In this document: piece after piece, positions 47,167-59,900 of the stretch
Layout: every line of letters begins with the position of its first letter
Numbering within the stretch: the stretch's first letter is position 1
Assembly (NCBI GenBank): GCA_963693315.1
Contig: OY856186.1
Span: forward strand, 284,972,492-285,036,491
Length of the DNA stretch: 64,000 nt
Direction of reading: 5' to 3'
DNA from: Diogma glabrata
Lineage: Eukaryota; Arthropoda; Insecta; Diptera; Cylindrotomidae
The notes under the pieces: model-generated
Seen by the model: only the letters and a program-made list of their open reading frames with translations
Databases searched by the model: none
Told to the model about the DNA's origin: nothing
Position numbers and translations under genes: made by a program

Positions 47167-49048
47167 ACATGCGTGAATGGATTTTTTAACCAAACAAAAT
47201 AAGAATTTTGTGGTGGAAATAAATTCTCTTCTCTGATTGGTTAATACAAAATTTAATAGTCCACTGTTCGCATGTCCGAAATAATAGCATCGATTGGTTA
47301 TTTATCGTTTCGGATAATGATATTAATGTAGTATATATATAACCCTAATCAAAAGCATTGCTATTGATGGAGTCATTAAACGAAATTGTCTTTCGGAAAA
47401 TTGTGGGGACAATTTGAATAAACCATTTATGTAATATTTGAATTGAAAATTCCTTTGGGATGGTTGTGTGATTTTGAAAGGGGAAAGTCTGATGCATTCG
47501 AGTCCCCATCACGCTGAAGTTATATTTATTTGTATTAGCTCTATAAGTATGACGTTTTGTGCTTGTCTAGCAGTGAAAATTACGTAGACGCATTGCATGA
47601 TCTATGGATAACTAAAATTTCATGAGTTCGCGTCACCGTCACGCTGTAGCTAAATTTATTTGTATTAGCTATAAGTATTACGTATTGTGTTTGGCCAGCA
47701 GTATATTATGATAGTTGCTTGGAATAGTGATATATGTGAAAGCCAGACTAATTTGAATGATTTTAAGTTACAAATTATGAAATGTTAATTTGTAATGCTA
47801 CAATAATTGGAAGATACAAAAAAACACTGCTATTTAACAGTTTTAAGTTTTCATTTCTGTCGACAGTCACTTTTTATTCGTAAAATTATTCCTCTTGTAA
47901 CATATGCTGGAAGCTACAGTTCTAATAGTTCTCAAATACAAAGTCCATTCTGAATATTACGTGCACTCAAATTAACACTAAAGTTTAAGTAAAGTTAAAT
48001 CCTTTAAACACAGAGCTACTTCGTTTAATGTAGTTTTCGATTGATTTTATAAATTAACATGAAAACCAGATGATAAAAGTAATATCCACTTCTACTGGCT
48101 AAAAAGAGTGGAAAATGTTCGACGGTTTTACCAAATTTAAATTGAGAAGACAATCTTGAATTGCCATTTATTTATTTTTTAATTGGGCAAGATGACGCGA
48201 ACTTAGGCGCAAGGTGATATTTTTACTATCGTAAATTAAGAAAATTAAGTAAAAGCACATAGCACATAGGAAATAAAGCACATAGGAAATAAAGCAAAAA
48301 TAAATAAAACAAACATTTTTTGTCAAAACCAGTGCAATTTTGTATGGATTTCGCTTTTTTCAAAGGGCTGTATCTTGGACCCCGGAGCTCCGATACAACT
48401 CGTTTTGGTTTTATTCGCTTCATTGAGTGATTCTCTATCAAATAAAAAAAATTCGTGACGGCTATGTTAAAGTCATATCCCCTTTAATTTGAAACTTGAC
48501 ACATCCTATGTGTACAAAAATTATTATATTTTTTGATTTAGTAACACTTTTTATAAATTAAATAAAATCGACTGTATTTCCTATCACCTTAATTCGTGAT
48601 ACATCCTTTTGAATTTTTAAACAACTTTTGTCTTTCAATTTCAAATATCATTATTCAATCAATCAAGTAGAAATATTAATTAAATAAATATTGAATAATT
48701 ATAAATTTAATACCTTTCAATAATTTGATCAATGAACTTGTAAATTGCTTTATAATATATGTAATATAATTTATTAAGTTTCGTTATATATAGTTTTATT
48801 TTGATATACAATAAAATGGGTTGCAGGGTATTAATATCGAAAAACAAAGATTCTGACGTCAAACATTCGAAATATATATAATTGACGTTTCACGACAATT
48901 ACTGACACTCATGTTGAACATTTCACTGTGTTTATCGTTATATCAAAAGTTAGTTCGCTTTTAAATTTTTAAAAACAGATAAATAATTGAGTATTTTATA
49001 AAGTTATTTTTTTTTTGTGAATTTCGTGGATAAATTTTATTAACAAAA
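47167..49048. other. Non-coding DNA with a duplicated block (47495-47702)
   Basis: A roughly 75-bp block with TTTATTTGTATTAGCT and TCACGCTG appears at about 47,500-47,573 and 47,622-47,702; each is preceded by a GTTCG/ATTCGAGTCC-like motif slightly reminiscent of a tRNA T arm. The rest is AT-rich. The ORF 48441-48226 has no protein-like features. The 48,800-49,048 part would be the promoter and 5' leader of the exon candidate at 49,049. Confidence 0.4.
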
Positions 49049-49105
49049 ATGGCTGGTCGTTCATTAGCTGATGATCAACTTATTAGATACAAAAAATGTT
49101 TAAAG
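49049..49105 (+). CDS. Possible first coding exon of an unidentified gene
   Basis: ATG at 49049 in a good context (AACAAAAATGG) opens MAGRSLADDQLIRYKKCLK, 19 codons, followed by AAG|GTTGGT, which could serve as a splice donor. The peptide looks protein-like (charged, low AT-bias residues) against a background where AT-rich ORFs give Lys/Asn/Ile/Phe strings. I do not recognise the family. No acceptor and second exon with similar character was found up to 50,770, so if real the gene must have a long first intron and continue to the right, possibly past the LINE or the window edge. Confidence 0.35.
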
Positions 49106-50769
49106 GTTGGTTTTGTTTTTGAATTTATATGGATCAAGTAAGGATTGTGTGCTTAAGTTTTTGAACTGATTTGATGTCATAAATATAGTTTGTGTTAATT
49201 AAAATTAACAGTATAAGTTTGCAGATCGTTCGTTTCGATTTAAGCGAGCTAGGGCTTATCTTTGAATTTGATTGTACTTTGTTTCATTCACAATTTCAGA
49301 TAAGAAATATAACAAAATCTTCAATTTATATTCGTGGTTGTTCGTTTTTATCATTTTTATATCACCAAATTATGAAACGAAGATTTCTCAAAACTTTCTA
49401 GAATATTGTATTTAAAAATGTACAGTTATTTTGGAAATGATCGATTGCCAGTTATTAAATATGTAATATGTCATTATTGAACACAATTAAGTTCATTGAA
49501 TTGAATAATTAATCATAATAATTTATTATATACAAATTTAATTCTTAATCCATGTTAAATCTTTATTTTTCTAGTTTTTTCTGTTCTTATATAAAATATT
49601 TCTTTTGACCAACCTTCAAAATTAATACAACAATAATAGTTAAATAAATCCATTTTTTCACTTTATATATACATATATGTATCAAATGTAATCAAATATT
49701 TAGTATAACTTTTGCATACTCAATTAGCTAGTAGCAAACAATTTTTGCATTCTAAGCTAGTTAACAATAATTTTATTTTAATTATTGCAAGAAAAGTATT
49801 TTCTGGAATAAATTGATAAGGTGTTGGTTATAGTTTTTAGGGCTTTATTGTATTAATTTTCAGGAAGTTGTGGTTTTAAAATTATTCTTGTAAAATTGCA
49901 TTTGAAATTTTAATCATAATAGGTGACGTTAAAAATGGTATTTATCTTTCTGAGTGTATGTAACATGACCATTGACCATGGTGTAAAATGACTAGGTACA
50001 CATCGTTAATATTTTAAATTTGTATCAAATTCATATAAAACTCAGAGAAGACGAAAATGCGTAAGAAAAAGATTATATGTTTTAGGATTTTGTTATTGGA
50101 TTCATAAATTCAAAAATAAAGTAAATGAAATTAAATTTAACGATAAACTTTGCATAGCAATTCATATTTGTCGTAAAAAACGATTGATAACATTTCCGAA
50201 AAATATTCCACCTTGCGAATGAGAAAATTGGATTGTGCCAAAACCCCAGATATAGAAGCTTCTTCATTTTTTAGCACAGTAAATATCGTGAACTTGTAGC
50301 GCCAAAAAATCGCCATAACGTTCATAACGCCATCTGGAAAAATAAAACTCCATATGAAAAAAATTCAAAAATATTAAATCAAAAACACTAATCCAATTTT
50401 TTGCATATCGCAATGTTCATTGTTTATTGCAAATGGCGTGAATGGGTAGGACTATGATATATCGGGGGTTTTGATTGTGCTCAAACTAGTGAGCCTGCTC
50501 AAACTAAAGAAAACCCTATAAATAGGATATTTTAAATTTCAAAAATGTTTGTGCTCTGTGCTCAAAAATTTGGTGTCTTCACTAAAATTTAAACCGTGCC
50601 ACATGCAAAATATAAACGAATGATTTCGGCCGTTTAAGTAAAATGTGCCACATAAACAAAAAATGTATCGGTGATATTTAAAACAAACTACATACATTGA
50701 ATTTGAAAATAAAATTTTTATTATGAATCCAAGTATATAAAATTATTTCGGTCTAAAAGACCTAAGAAT
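49106..50769. other. AT-rich non-coding stretch
   Basis: No gene found. Short ORFs (49192-49401; 50325-50082) are AT-driven. AAAATCGCCATAACG-type GC-richer sequence at 50,280-50,340 may be a repeat remnant. Confidence 0.4.
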
Positions 50770-53353
50770 TACATTCATGAGCTAAAAGTGAAATTCTTAC
50801 CACCACTTTTTTGGCATTTTTCGACGTTTTAGGACCTACTGATTCTAAAAAAGCAAAAAAAAAAATGTCTGCCGCCGGCCGTCACAACCTACGAAATCTA
50901 GAAAACCGCTGGACGGATTTCAAAAATTTTTTTTTTGTAAAAATAGATTTACTCAATGGGAAGAGACGAAAGGACGATGTGTTCGATAACTGTACCGGAA
51001 GCATGTCAAAAAAATCGTCAAGTGTGTCAAAACAAGGAAATTTGCATATTTTTTGCTTAAAAAACTTTTATTTTAAGTGATTACGAGTAGGAACATTGAA
51101 TTTGGAGAAATCTTGATGGTCGGGGTTGGTATGTGAGACAAAAATCTAGATTATTGCATTATAAGTTTGTCCAAAAAATGTTGTCAAGTGTGTCAAAAGA
51201 AAGATTTTTATTTATTTTTTACCCAATTTTTCAGAAAAAAATAAAATTAATTATTTGTTTGACATGAAATTTTATTATTTTTATTGAGAATTATGGCATT
51301 ATAAGTTTGTCAAAAAATTGTTGTCAAGTATGTCAAAAGAAAGATTTTTATTTATTTTTTACCCAAATACCCGAATATTTTTAGAATTTTGAAAGATTTA
51401 AATTTTTGATTTTACTATAATTTTTAGAATTTTGGAAAAAGTTTCAATTTTTGATATTTTTATAATTTTTGTAATATTTTTAGGTTTTGGAAAAAGTTTG
51501 AATTTTTGAATTTTTAAAAATTTTTGGAATATTACTAGAATTTAGAAAAAGTTTAAATCTTTGATTTTATTCTATTTTTGGAATATTTTTAGAATTTTGA
51601 AAAAAAAAATAGAATTTTTTACTTTTATATATATTTTTAGAATTTTGAAAAAAGTTTTATTTTTTGATTTTGTTAGAATTTTTGGAATATTTTTAGAATT
51701 TTTGGAATATTTTTAGAATTTTGAAAAATTTTTAATTTTTGATTTTATTATAATTTTGGAAAAAGTTTCAATTTTTGATATTGTTATAATTTTTGCAATA
51801 TTTCTAGAATTTTGGGAAAAAGTTTGTATTTCCGAATTTTTAAGAACTTTTGGAATATTATTAGAATTTAGAAAGAGTTTAAATTTTTGATTTTATTTTA
51901 ATTTTTGGAATATTTTTATAATTTTGAAAAAAATTGAATTTTTGAATTTTATATATATTTTTAGAATTTTGAAAAAGGTTTCAATTTTTGATTTTGTAAG
52001 AATTTTCGGAATAATTTTAGAATTTTGAAAAATTTTAAATTTTTGATTTTATTATAATTTTTATAATTTTGGAAAAAGTTACAATTTTTGATTTTGTTAT
52101 AATTTATGCAATGTACATTCGTTCTGAAGATATCGATGCGATAGCATCACTTTATTTGCTATTCAAAAATTTGATAAATGTGTTATAATTAAAGCCAAAT
52201 TAAGTAAAAAATTAAAAATTAATTAATTAATTAATTAATTAATTAACTCATCGTTCGACTACTGTCTAGTACAGAAGTAATTTTGCTAAAAATTGAAGTG
52301 CTAAAATAATAATTTACAAATTAAAATTAAAAGTGAAAAACTAGAAAAAATTAAATTAGCAATAAAAATTATGCAACAAGCAGTCAATGGACGCCACGCC
52401 AAAGTTAATATTCAGTTCAAAAAACAATTAGTTAACCAACTACAAGCAAAAAGTACAGAATATAATTAGCAGAAATACATCGAAAATTATAACCTCAAAT
52501 ATTATAGAAGATTCCTCGAACACGCGTCTTAACGTGTCGTATGTACAAACATACTTCGAGATTTATAAATATATACATATTACAATTATTTCAAACTGCA
52601 ATATAAATAAAAACATTAAATACATCAGATCCAAAGTAAAGGGAGGATTATTAAACGAATTTCATCACGATTGCTGCCATTAACATCAATTTTACCACAG
52701 CATTATAAATCCGGAAAATTCGAGAAATCAAATTTAAGCTGCAATCAAGACATATAAGGAATTATCATCATTGAGAAGGCCATTGATAAAATCAAGATTG
52801 CACACAGAACATTTAATCAACCAACAACCAAGAACTTCTTTGGACAGGAACAACCATCAAATCATACAAACACAATTTGTATTGCCCAGGTAAGAGTTAA
52901 TTATTACACTTGCTCTGTAATTCAGTGACATCTTGCTATTATAATATAAAAGCACAATTAAACTATACACTGAACAAGTGAATTCCTTCAACCAATCTGG
53001 TATATCACATTAGGGCGTGGTCGAGGTGTTGATATTGAAACTTGAATCTTGTTGGAACACGTTAAATGTTAATTTGAATTCTTAATACAACAAATTTCTC
53101 TACAACACTCGGTTCCTCTTAATATTGATACTATTCTTTTGCACATTGGTTTATTCATTTGTTTAAATTTACATGCGGTAATAAATACATCAATAAATAA
53201 TTCTGAATTAAGGTGTGTTCCATACTCCCAATTGGACTCGTGTGGGAAATTTCTTAGTACTCTTAATTTTTTTTGGTTGCTCTCCAATTTTATTTGTCTA
53301 TATATACCTCACAACCAATTTTTTTTTCTCTCTTAACACCTGCCTAAACGGAT

Positions 53354-54928
53354 TTGACAAACTCTAGCCAAGCATACATAATGATATCTCCAACAATAGC
53401 TTCCAAAAATCAAGGAGAACTGCAGTTAGATAATCCAGAAAAAGAAGAACACACAGGTGAGCACAAAAGAAAAATAATAATGACACATCTGAACAGTAAT
53501 AACAAAAATCTCAAAACAGATATGTTGGCGGACAGTAATAAAGTTATTAGCAAATACGTTCCGGGAGACTTAGGCCCGTATGTATTGATTGCAGAAAAAA
53601 ATAACATAAGTGACATATCTCTCGCTAAAAAAATTAAAGAAAAAAACTTTGGAGTTATACTCAAAATTGAACAGTTCAACAATAACAGAATCAGAATCAT
53701 CACCAGAGACATCAACACAGCAAACAAAATCATCAAGGATAAAGAGTTAAAAGAAATATTAAGCATTAACATCCACATACCTAAAACCACAATAGAATCG
53801 ACAGGTATAATTAATAGGATCCCACTAGACATGGACATCGATTCCATCAAAGAGGATTTAATCGAAAAATACAAAATAATAGAGATTAACAGAATACACA
53901 GATGGAGTAACGAAACGGACAAATCAGAACCTACAACTGCGATTAAGATCAAATTCAGATCTAGTATACTCCCAGACGATATCAATCTGTTTCAGGTAAA
54001 AAGACCTATTCGCCACTATATACCCAACCCAATTTTATGTATTAAGTGCTCAAGATATGGACACCATGCCAACATCTGTCAAGGGAAAGAAATTTGCATT
54101 AACTGTGGTAATAATAACCATAATTTCTCAGATTGCAAAGAAAATTAGTCATGCCCCCTTTGCAAAGGAAACCACCCAGCTAATGATCGAAACTGCCCTG
54201 AATATAAACATCAAAAAGATATAAAGTTCTGGATGGCTACCAAAAAATTGAGCTTCAACGAAGCCAAAGAGTATATAAAAAACAATAATCAAAAAGCTGA
54301 TTTTGTCAACTATCCTACACTGCCAAACCACCTCAGCAATGTCTGGAAACCTCTAGACACAGATAAGGAAAAAAACTCCCTAAAAAATGAATTAGAACTC
54401 ATGAAAAAAGAAATAGAGAACTTAAAATATCTTAAAGAAGAAAACGAGCTAATAATTAAACAAAAGGATACACTCCAAAAGGAACTCAAATTATCCATAA
54501 ATTACAACAAAACATTAATTGATGAAAAAACTAAAGTAACAGACTTACAAGAAACCATCAGAAATCTAACGAAGGAAGTAATTCAGCTCAAAGAAACCAA
54601 CAAAAACATTAAAAAAAAAGAAGTAATCCAGGAAAACTTAGAAATAAAGAAACTTAACCTAGAATTACTTGCTTTTAAAAAAGAACTTAAAGATGATTTA
54701 GACAAAAAATTAAACAACATACTGGGAGTATTCAATGTTATCGCAGACATTAACACATGTTTTAAAGAATGCATTCATAAACTCACCAACATCCCGGCTA
54801 AGGATGACGAATATGACGCTCCCCTAATCAAATTAGGAGAGCTAACCTCTGAAATAGATAACATCATTTCATACACCTTAAATAATGATCTATCTAACAA
54901 TGCCAATACTTCCAATACCAACTCTTAA
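53354..54928 (+). pseudogene. LINE ORF1 (Gag-like) with one amber codon
   Basis: The frame runs from about 53,354 to TAA 54926-54928 with one internal TAG at 54146-54148; the frame before and after is the same. No ATG lies at the listed beginning (ACGG... precedes TTGACA), and the first in-frame ATG-like start is MISPT near 53,381. Central residues 120-220 resemble the RRM-like domain of LINE ORF1 proteins; three zinc knuckles follow (CIKCSRYGHHANIC, CINCGNNNHNFSDC and, after the TAG, CPLCKGNHPANDRNC). The last 160 residues are a Lys/Glu/Leu-rich coiled coil. It would bind the LINE RNA. The amber codon lies between knuckles 2 and 3. Confidence 0.85.
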
Positions 54929-56299
54929 CAATCACAGACAACCAATTCTCCAACAAATTTAATAAAATACATCACCGATTCGCCCTTTAGAATAGTTAAA
55001 TCAACTAGATATAAGTTTATCAATATCAATTTAAGATTAAACAGACATCCTTGGAATTTAGTCTGGGTAATGCATGTGAACAAAAGCATTACACTCCCTA
55101 CCTACGTAGAATTTACAAAATATAATACGAATTCGATAACTATACCCATTAATAATTTACCATTAAACAGACGCACCCTGAAATCGGTCTGCAACTTCAT
55201 TTATGCTCATTTTTTGCCTTCTTCAAACATCAGAGTATATAAACCACTGCTTCAACTTCCGGCTATGTTACTGTTCAAGGTATCTACAAATTTATTTACT
55301 CAATCAGATTCAATAGTTTCCAGCACATTGACAACTACTACTGTTAAATCATCTAGATATAAATTTACTAATATTATTTCAAAATTAAACAGACACCTTT
55401 TGAATTTAGTCTGGGTAATGCATATGAATAAAAGCATTACACTCCTTACTTACGTAGAATTAACAAAATATAATACGAATTTGATAACTATACCCATTAA
55501 CAACTTACCATTAAACAGACTCGCCCTGAATTCGGTCTGCAATTTCATTTATGCTCATTCTCTACCTTCTTCAAACACCAGAGTATATAAACCACCGCTC
55601 CAACTTCCGGCTGACTTGTCCAGGGTAACTACAAATTTATTTACTCATTCAGATGCAATAGTTTTCAGCACATCAACAACTACAACTGTTAGGCTTCTGC
55701 TTCAGCTCCCAATACTTTCTTATAGTATTATGTTCCATTACTACTTTACATGCATAAGTTACTTTAGTTCGGCATTGAAGCTTCTCGAAACCTTATCTTC
55801 CAAGGTAGCAACAAAATTAACTTCTCACTCAGATTTAATGGCATTCAGCATACCGACATTTATCACGGTCGACAACACCACATATACAACTAAACACACT
55901 CTCTACTCCGACTGTAACCTCAATTTAACTAAAAGTTTACTCTACTCCAATAAAGGAGATTCACATCCACTTGTACCTACCATTTTAGAATTAAGAGATT
56001 GCGCTATTAAGATAACCAGCATCAAAGAAGCTATCATACATACAAACAGACGCACTTTGAATTCAGTCTGGAAATTCACCCACGAAAATTTTTTACCCTA
56101 CTCCAATGGAGGATATAGAACTACGCTTTCAGAACACAATTTAATAACTATGATACTCAAAAGATTTACAAATAATGTCAACAAAAGAGATATACTCACA
56201 TTTATCCGTCCTACTCATACTACTCACAATATCACTTCACACAGTCTAGCTACATCAGGGACTCTTATGAGTCGCTACAAAAATTATTCAGATATATGA
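54929..56299 (+). CDS. Unexplained open stretch between LINE ORF1 and ORF2
   Basis: After the ORF1 stop the same frame stays open for 456 codons, ending TGA 56297-56299; the first ATG is at 55070. It has two direct tandem units of 348 bp (54995-55342 and 55343-about 55690), a multiple of three, about 80% identical in protein, each with NKSIT, TIPINNLPLNR and SVCNFIYAH blocks, and a weaker third echo further down (RRTLNSVWKFTHENFLPYSN at about 56,050). Composition is Thr/Ser/Asn/Leu-rich, with no recognised domain. Its stop overlaps the ORF2 start as ATGA. It may be a real third ORF or an expanded non-coding spacer that happens to be open. Confidence 0.45.
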   Translation, partial: QSQTTNSPTNLIKYITDSPFRIVKSTRYKFININLRLNRHPWNLVWVMHVNKSITLPTYVEFTKYNTNSITIPINNLPLNRRTLKSVCNFIYAHFLPSSNIRVYKPLLQLPAMLLFKVSTNLFTQSDSIVSSTLTTTTVKSSRYKFTNIISKLNRHLLNLVWVMHMNKSITLLTYVELTKYNTNLITIPINNLPLNRLALNSVCNFIYAHSLPSSNTRVYKPPLQLPADLSRVTTNLFTHSDAIVFSTSTTTTVRLLLQLPILSYSIMFHYYFTCISYFSSALKLLETLSSKVATKLTSHSDLMAFSIPTFITVDNTTYTTKHTLYSDCNLNLTKSLLYSNKGDSHPLVPTILELRDCAIKITSIKEAIIHTNRRTLNSVWKFTHENFLPYSNGGYRTTLSEHNLITMILKRFTNNVNKRDILTFIRPTHTTHNITSHSLATSGTLMSRYKNYSDI

Positions 56300-59200
56300 A
56301 ATTGATGCACATCAACATTAGAAGTCTGAAAGTCAATAAGGATGAACTTGAGATCTATCTTTATAATAACAAAATAGATGTATGTGGATTATCAGAAACG
56401 TGGATGCGCAATAAGGATAAAGTTAAATTCCTCAATTACAACCTTTACTTGAATAACAGATTGGATGGATATGGCGGAGTTGGTTTTCTATTAAACAAAC
56501 ATTTAATTATAGGGAAAATAATCTCAGAGAAAAAACACCTACCTGTCGAATACATAGAGGTTAACATCACAGACAAATTTAATAATAAGCTCAAGATTAT
56601 AGAAATATACATTCCACCGAACAAACCTATGGCAATAATTATAGACAAGTTAGGAAAAATATTAGATGAACTCAACAATAACGATAATTTAATATTAATG
56701 GGAGATTTTAACGCCAGACACAGCCTTTGGGATAGTCACTGCAAATATAATAAAAAAGGAGAACAAATGGCCAATTTATTCTTAAATTCCAACCTCAATA
56801 TTTTAAACAACGGTGATGGCACGAGAAGGGGCAACAATGGCAAGATCTCAGCCATTGACATTATCCTAAGTACATCCGATATAGCTCTAAAAACAACATG
56901 GCATTGCGACACAACTCTAGTAGGTACTTCAGACCACCTTCCCGTATTGATAAATGTCAACAACCACATCACTGAATCTTCCACAAAAAAAACCATTTTA
57001 AACTTTAAAAATTGCATAAAAGAATGCACCGCATTCAACTCTGATCACTCGTTCAATTTCCAGGACTACGAGGAAGAAATTATCAATATAATCAACTCCA
57101 ACTTAATTAGCATTGAAAATAATAACAAATATGTCCCTAAAACCTGGTGGACCGAAAAAATCAAACGTCTCTGGATCATTAAAAAAAGTAAGTTAAAAAT
57201 TTTCAATAAAGATAAAAACAACCTCAGCCATAAAATCGAACTCAACAAAGCGATAGCCGTCCTGAAAAGGGAAATTAAATACCAAAAAAAATTAAGTTTC
57301 AACAGCTATTTGGCAGAAATCAACCCAGGGAGCAGCCTAAAGGAAATCTGGAAAAAGATCAACGCAATCAGAAAGCCGTTTACAAACAAGCACAATTTAT
57401 TTAAAATCAACTCAAACGCCTCCAAATTTTTAACCAACAACATCAAGGAGAGTATAATAGAGGATAAAGATAAAACCTCATTCTTTAATCTGCATCCATT
57501 TCTAGATGAATTCGAAATCGAAGAAATTAGGGTAATAATTCACAATAATGGCAACACTCTTCCGGGTATAAATAAAATATCATATAAACTCCTCAAGGAG
57601 CTACCTGAAAACCACATAAAAACCATAAAAAATCACCTCAATAAATTATGGTATAACCAAATATATCCTGACGAATGGAAAAATATCAAAATAATCCCTA
57701 TACTTAAACCAGGTAGAGATCCCAATCTGGTAGACAATTATAGACCTATTCAACTACTCAATGTATTTCACAAAATTTTAAACAAACTAATCAAGAGCAG
57801 AATAGAAACAGTACTTGAAAGTAATAACATCATACCGGAAAGCTCATACGGCTTCAGAACTAACAGATCCACTAAAGATGTCATAATTAAACTCTTGGGG
57901 ATCACAGAATATAATCAGAAGAAAGGTCTAATTACTCTCATTATAGCTGCCGACGTTCAAAGAGCGTTTGATAACGTCGACATAAATATTCTCATGCAAA
58001 TTTTGACAAACCTAAATATCCCGGAAGAAATTATAAATTGGCTATACCAATCACTAATTAATAGAAACACGATACTGGAATGCGAATCAGGCAATATTAG
58101 TACCATAACCAGTATAGGATTGCCCCAAGGGGATCCGTTAAGCCCTCTATTGTTCAACGTTTATACTCATCAAATACATTCAATTATTATTGAAAACGAA
58201 AATCACAGAATATTGCAATATGCTGATGATTTTGTACTAATTGCAGCCGCCAAAGATAAACAAGAACTAGAAACATCTGCCAACGCTCTAACAGATAAGT
58301 TCATTAAATCTATCAAAGATCTCAATCTAAATATAAACATCAATAAAACCTCGTACATGAATATAAACTTCAATCCCAGGAAAAAAATTAAACCTACCAT
58401 CAGCATCAAACATCAAGGAATTGAACTTAGGGAAGTAAATGAAATAAAAATATTGGGTGTCACTATTGACAACAAATTAAAGTTCAATTCTCATAACAAA
58501 ATTCTGAACGAAGTCTGCAACAACAATATCAACTTTATGAAGATCTTGGGAAGGAAAAAAGGAGGGGTTCACCCTGTTACACTCTTAAACATACATAATG
58601 CCATCATTCAGAGCCGTATTAATTATAGTGACATACTAATTAACAACAATTTTCATCAAAAAAATACGCAAATTACCATCAATAAAAGTCTAAGAATTTG
58701 CCTAGGCCTTACTCCAAGCACCCCTATCACAGCTATAATAGCCGAAGCCGGGGAACTTCCAATAAACCTAAAATTAGCCCTTTCCATGGGTAAATATTGT
58801 ATAAAACAAAAATTTCCCAACACGGACATATATAAAGACCATCTACTAGGAAATTGCTATAGTACACTCACACATATTTATGAAAAATATCATACGATTT
58901 TAGACAACCTCGCTACCAAAGTACAAAAAAATTGGAACGTAGACACCCTGAAAGATAAATTAGTAATCAACACCAGCCTCAGTCAAAAAATTCATAAATC
59001 CCACACGTACAATACAGAAGCTAATATAATTGCCTCAGAAACGATTAAAAATTTAAATTCCAACAACTTAATATTCACCGATGCATCCATATCCACAGAA
59101 GGGAAAGGTATCGGGTTAAATAACACGAAGAATAACTATACCAAATCATTTAAGGTAGAAGAAAACTTATCTATAAAAACATTAGAAACCGTCGCCATTA

Positions 59201-59900
59201 AATTAGCTATGAAGACAATAAACAACCCTCTGATACCTTAAACATCATATCCGACTCGTTGAGTGCATGTTTGGCCCTAAAACATACAGTAATTAACAAA
59301 AATAACAAACTATATGAAAATATGATCCTCAACAGTATAGTCACTCGTAAACATAAGACCCATATTCTATGGATACCAAGCCACGTAGGTATAGTTGGAA
59401 ATGAACTAGCAGATTCCGCTGCCAAAACAGGAGCTAATACTGGAGAATTAATACATCTAGAATCAACAATGGAGGATTGCTTAAGAAACCTAAAAGAGGC
59501 GTTATATCACGACTGGAACAAAGAATTTTTAGAAAAAACCTTACTAAAGGGATTTACCCATAGATCTAACACCAATGGCATTACTGGTCCCAACAAATGG
59601 TTCAAAAAATCGGTTTTAAACCCAGGCAATATCAAATCCTTAATCAGACTGAGAACAAACCATACGTTCGACAAAAAATTCCTTAAACTAATTAAACAAG
59701 CGGACGTTAACACATGCGATGTATGTGGAGTGTTAGAGGATGCTATTCATTGCATTGAAAAGTGCAAGAAATATGACTCGTGCAGACAAAAATACAATAT
59801 ACTAACAACCAAACCTTTACAAAAAATATTAAGCGAGGGCAACCTCGATGAATATCACATGCTGATCAATTTCCTGAACGAAGCCAAACTCACCTTTTAA
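56296..59900 (+). pseudogene. LINE ORF2: endonuclease, reverse transcriptase, RNase H; one frameshift
   Basis: ATG 56296 opens 981 codons, then a 1-base deletion near 59,227 shifts the frame and RNase H continues to TAA 59898-59900. APE-type endonuclease (about 1-225) has INIRSL, GLSETW, LMGDFNARHSLWDS and GTSDHLPV. Reverse transcriptase: PGINKISYKLLKELP, YRPIQLLN, SYGFRTNRSTKDV, GLPQGDPLSPLLFN, and YADD at about 640. RNase H begins IFTDASIS (about 924) and after the shift has SDSLSACLAL and WIPSHVGIVGNELADSAAK. A C-terminal Cys/His motif (CDVCGVLEDAIHCIEKC) is typical of I/Jockey-type ORF2. Apart from the single indel the frame is clean. Confidence 0.88.

Noticed and set aside
53410..53985. 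191-codon minus-strand ORF over LINE ORF1
   Set aside because: Antisense shadow rich in Leu/Ile/Ser, a by-product of the Lys/Asn/Asp-rich sense frame.
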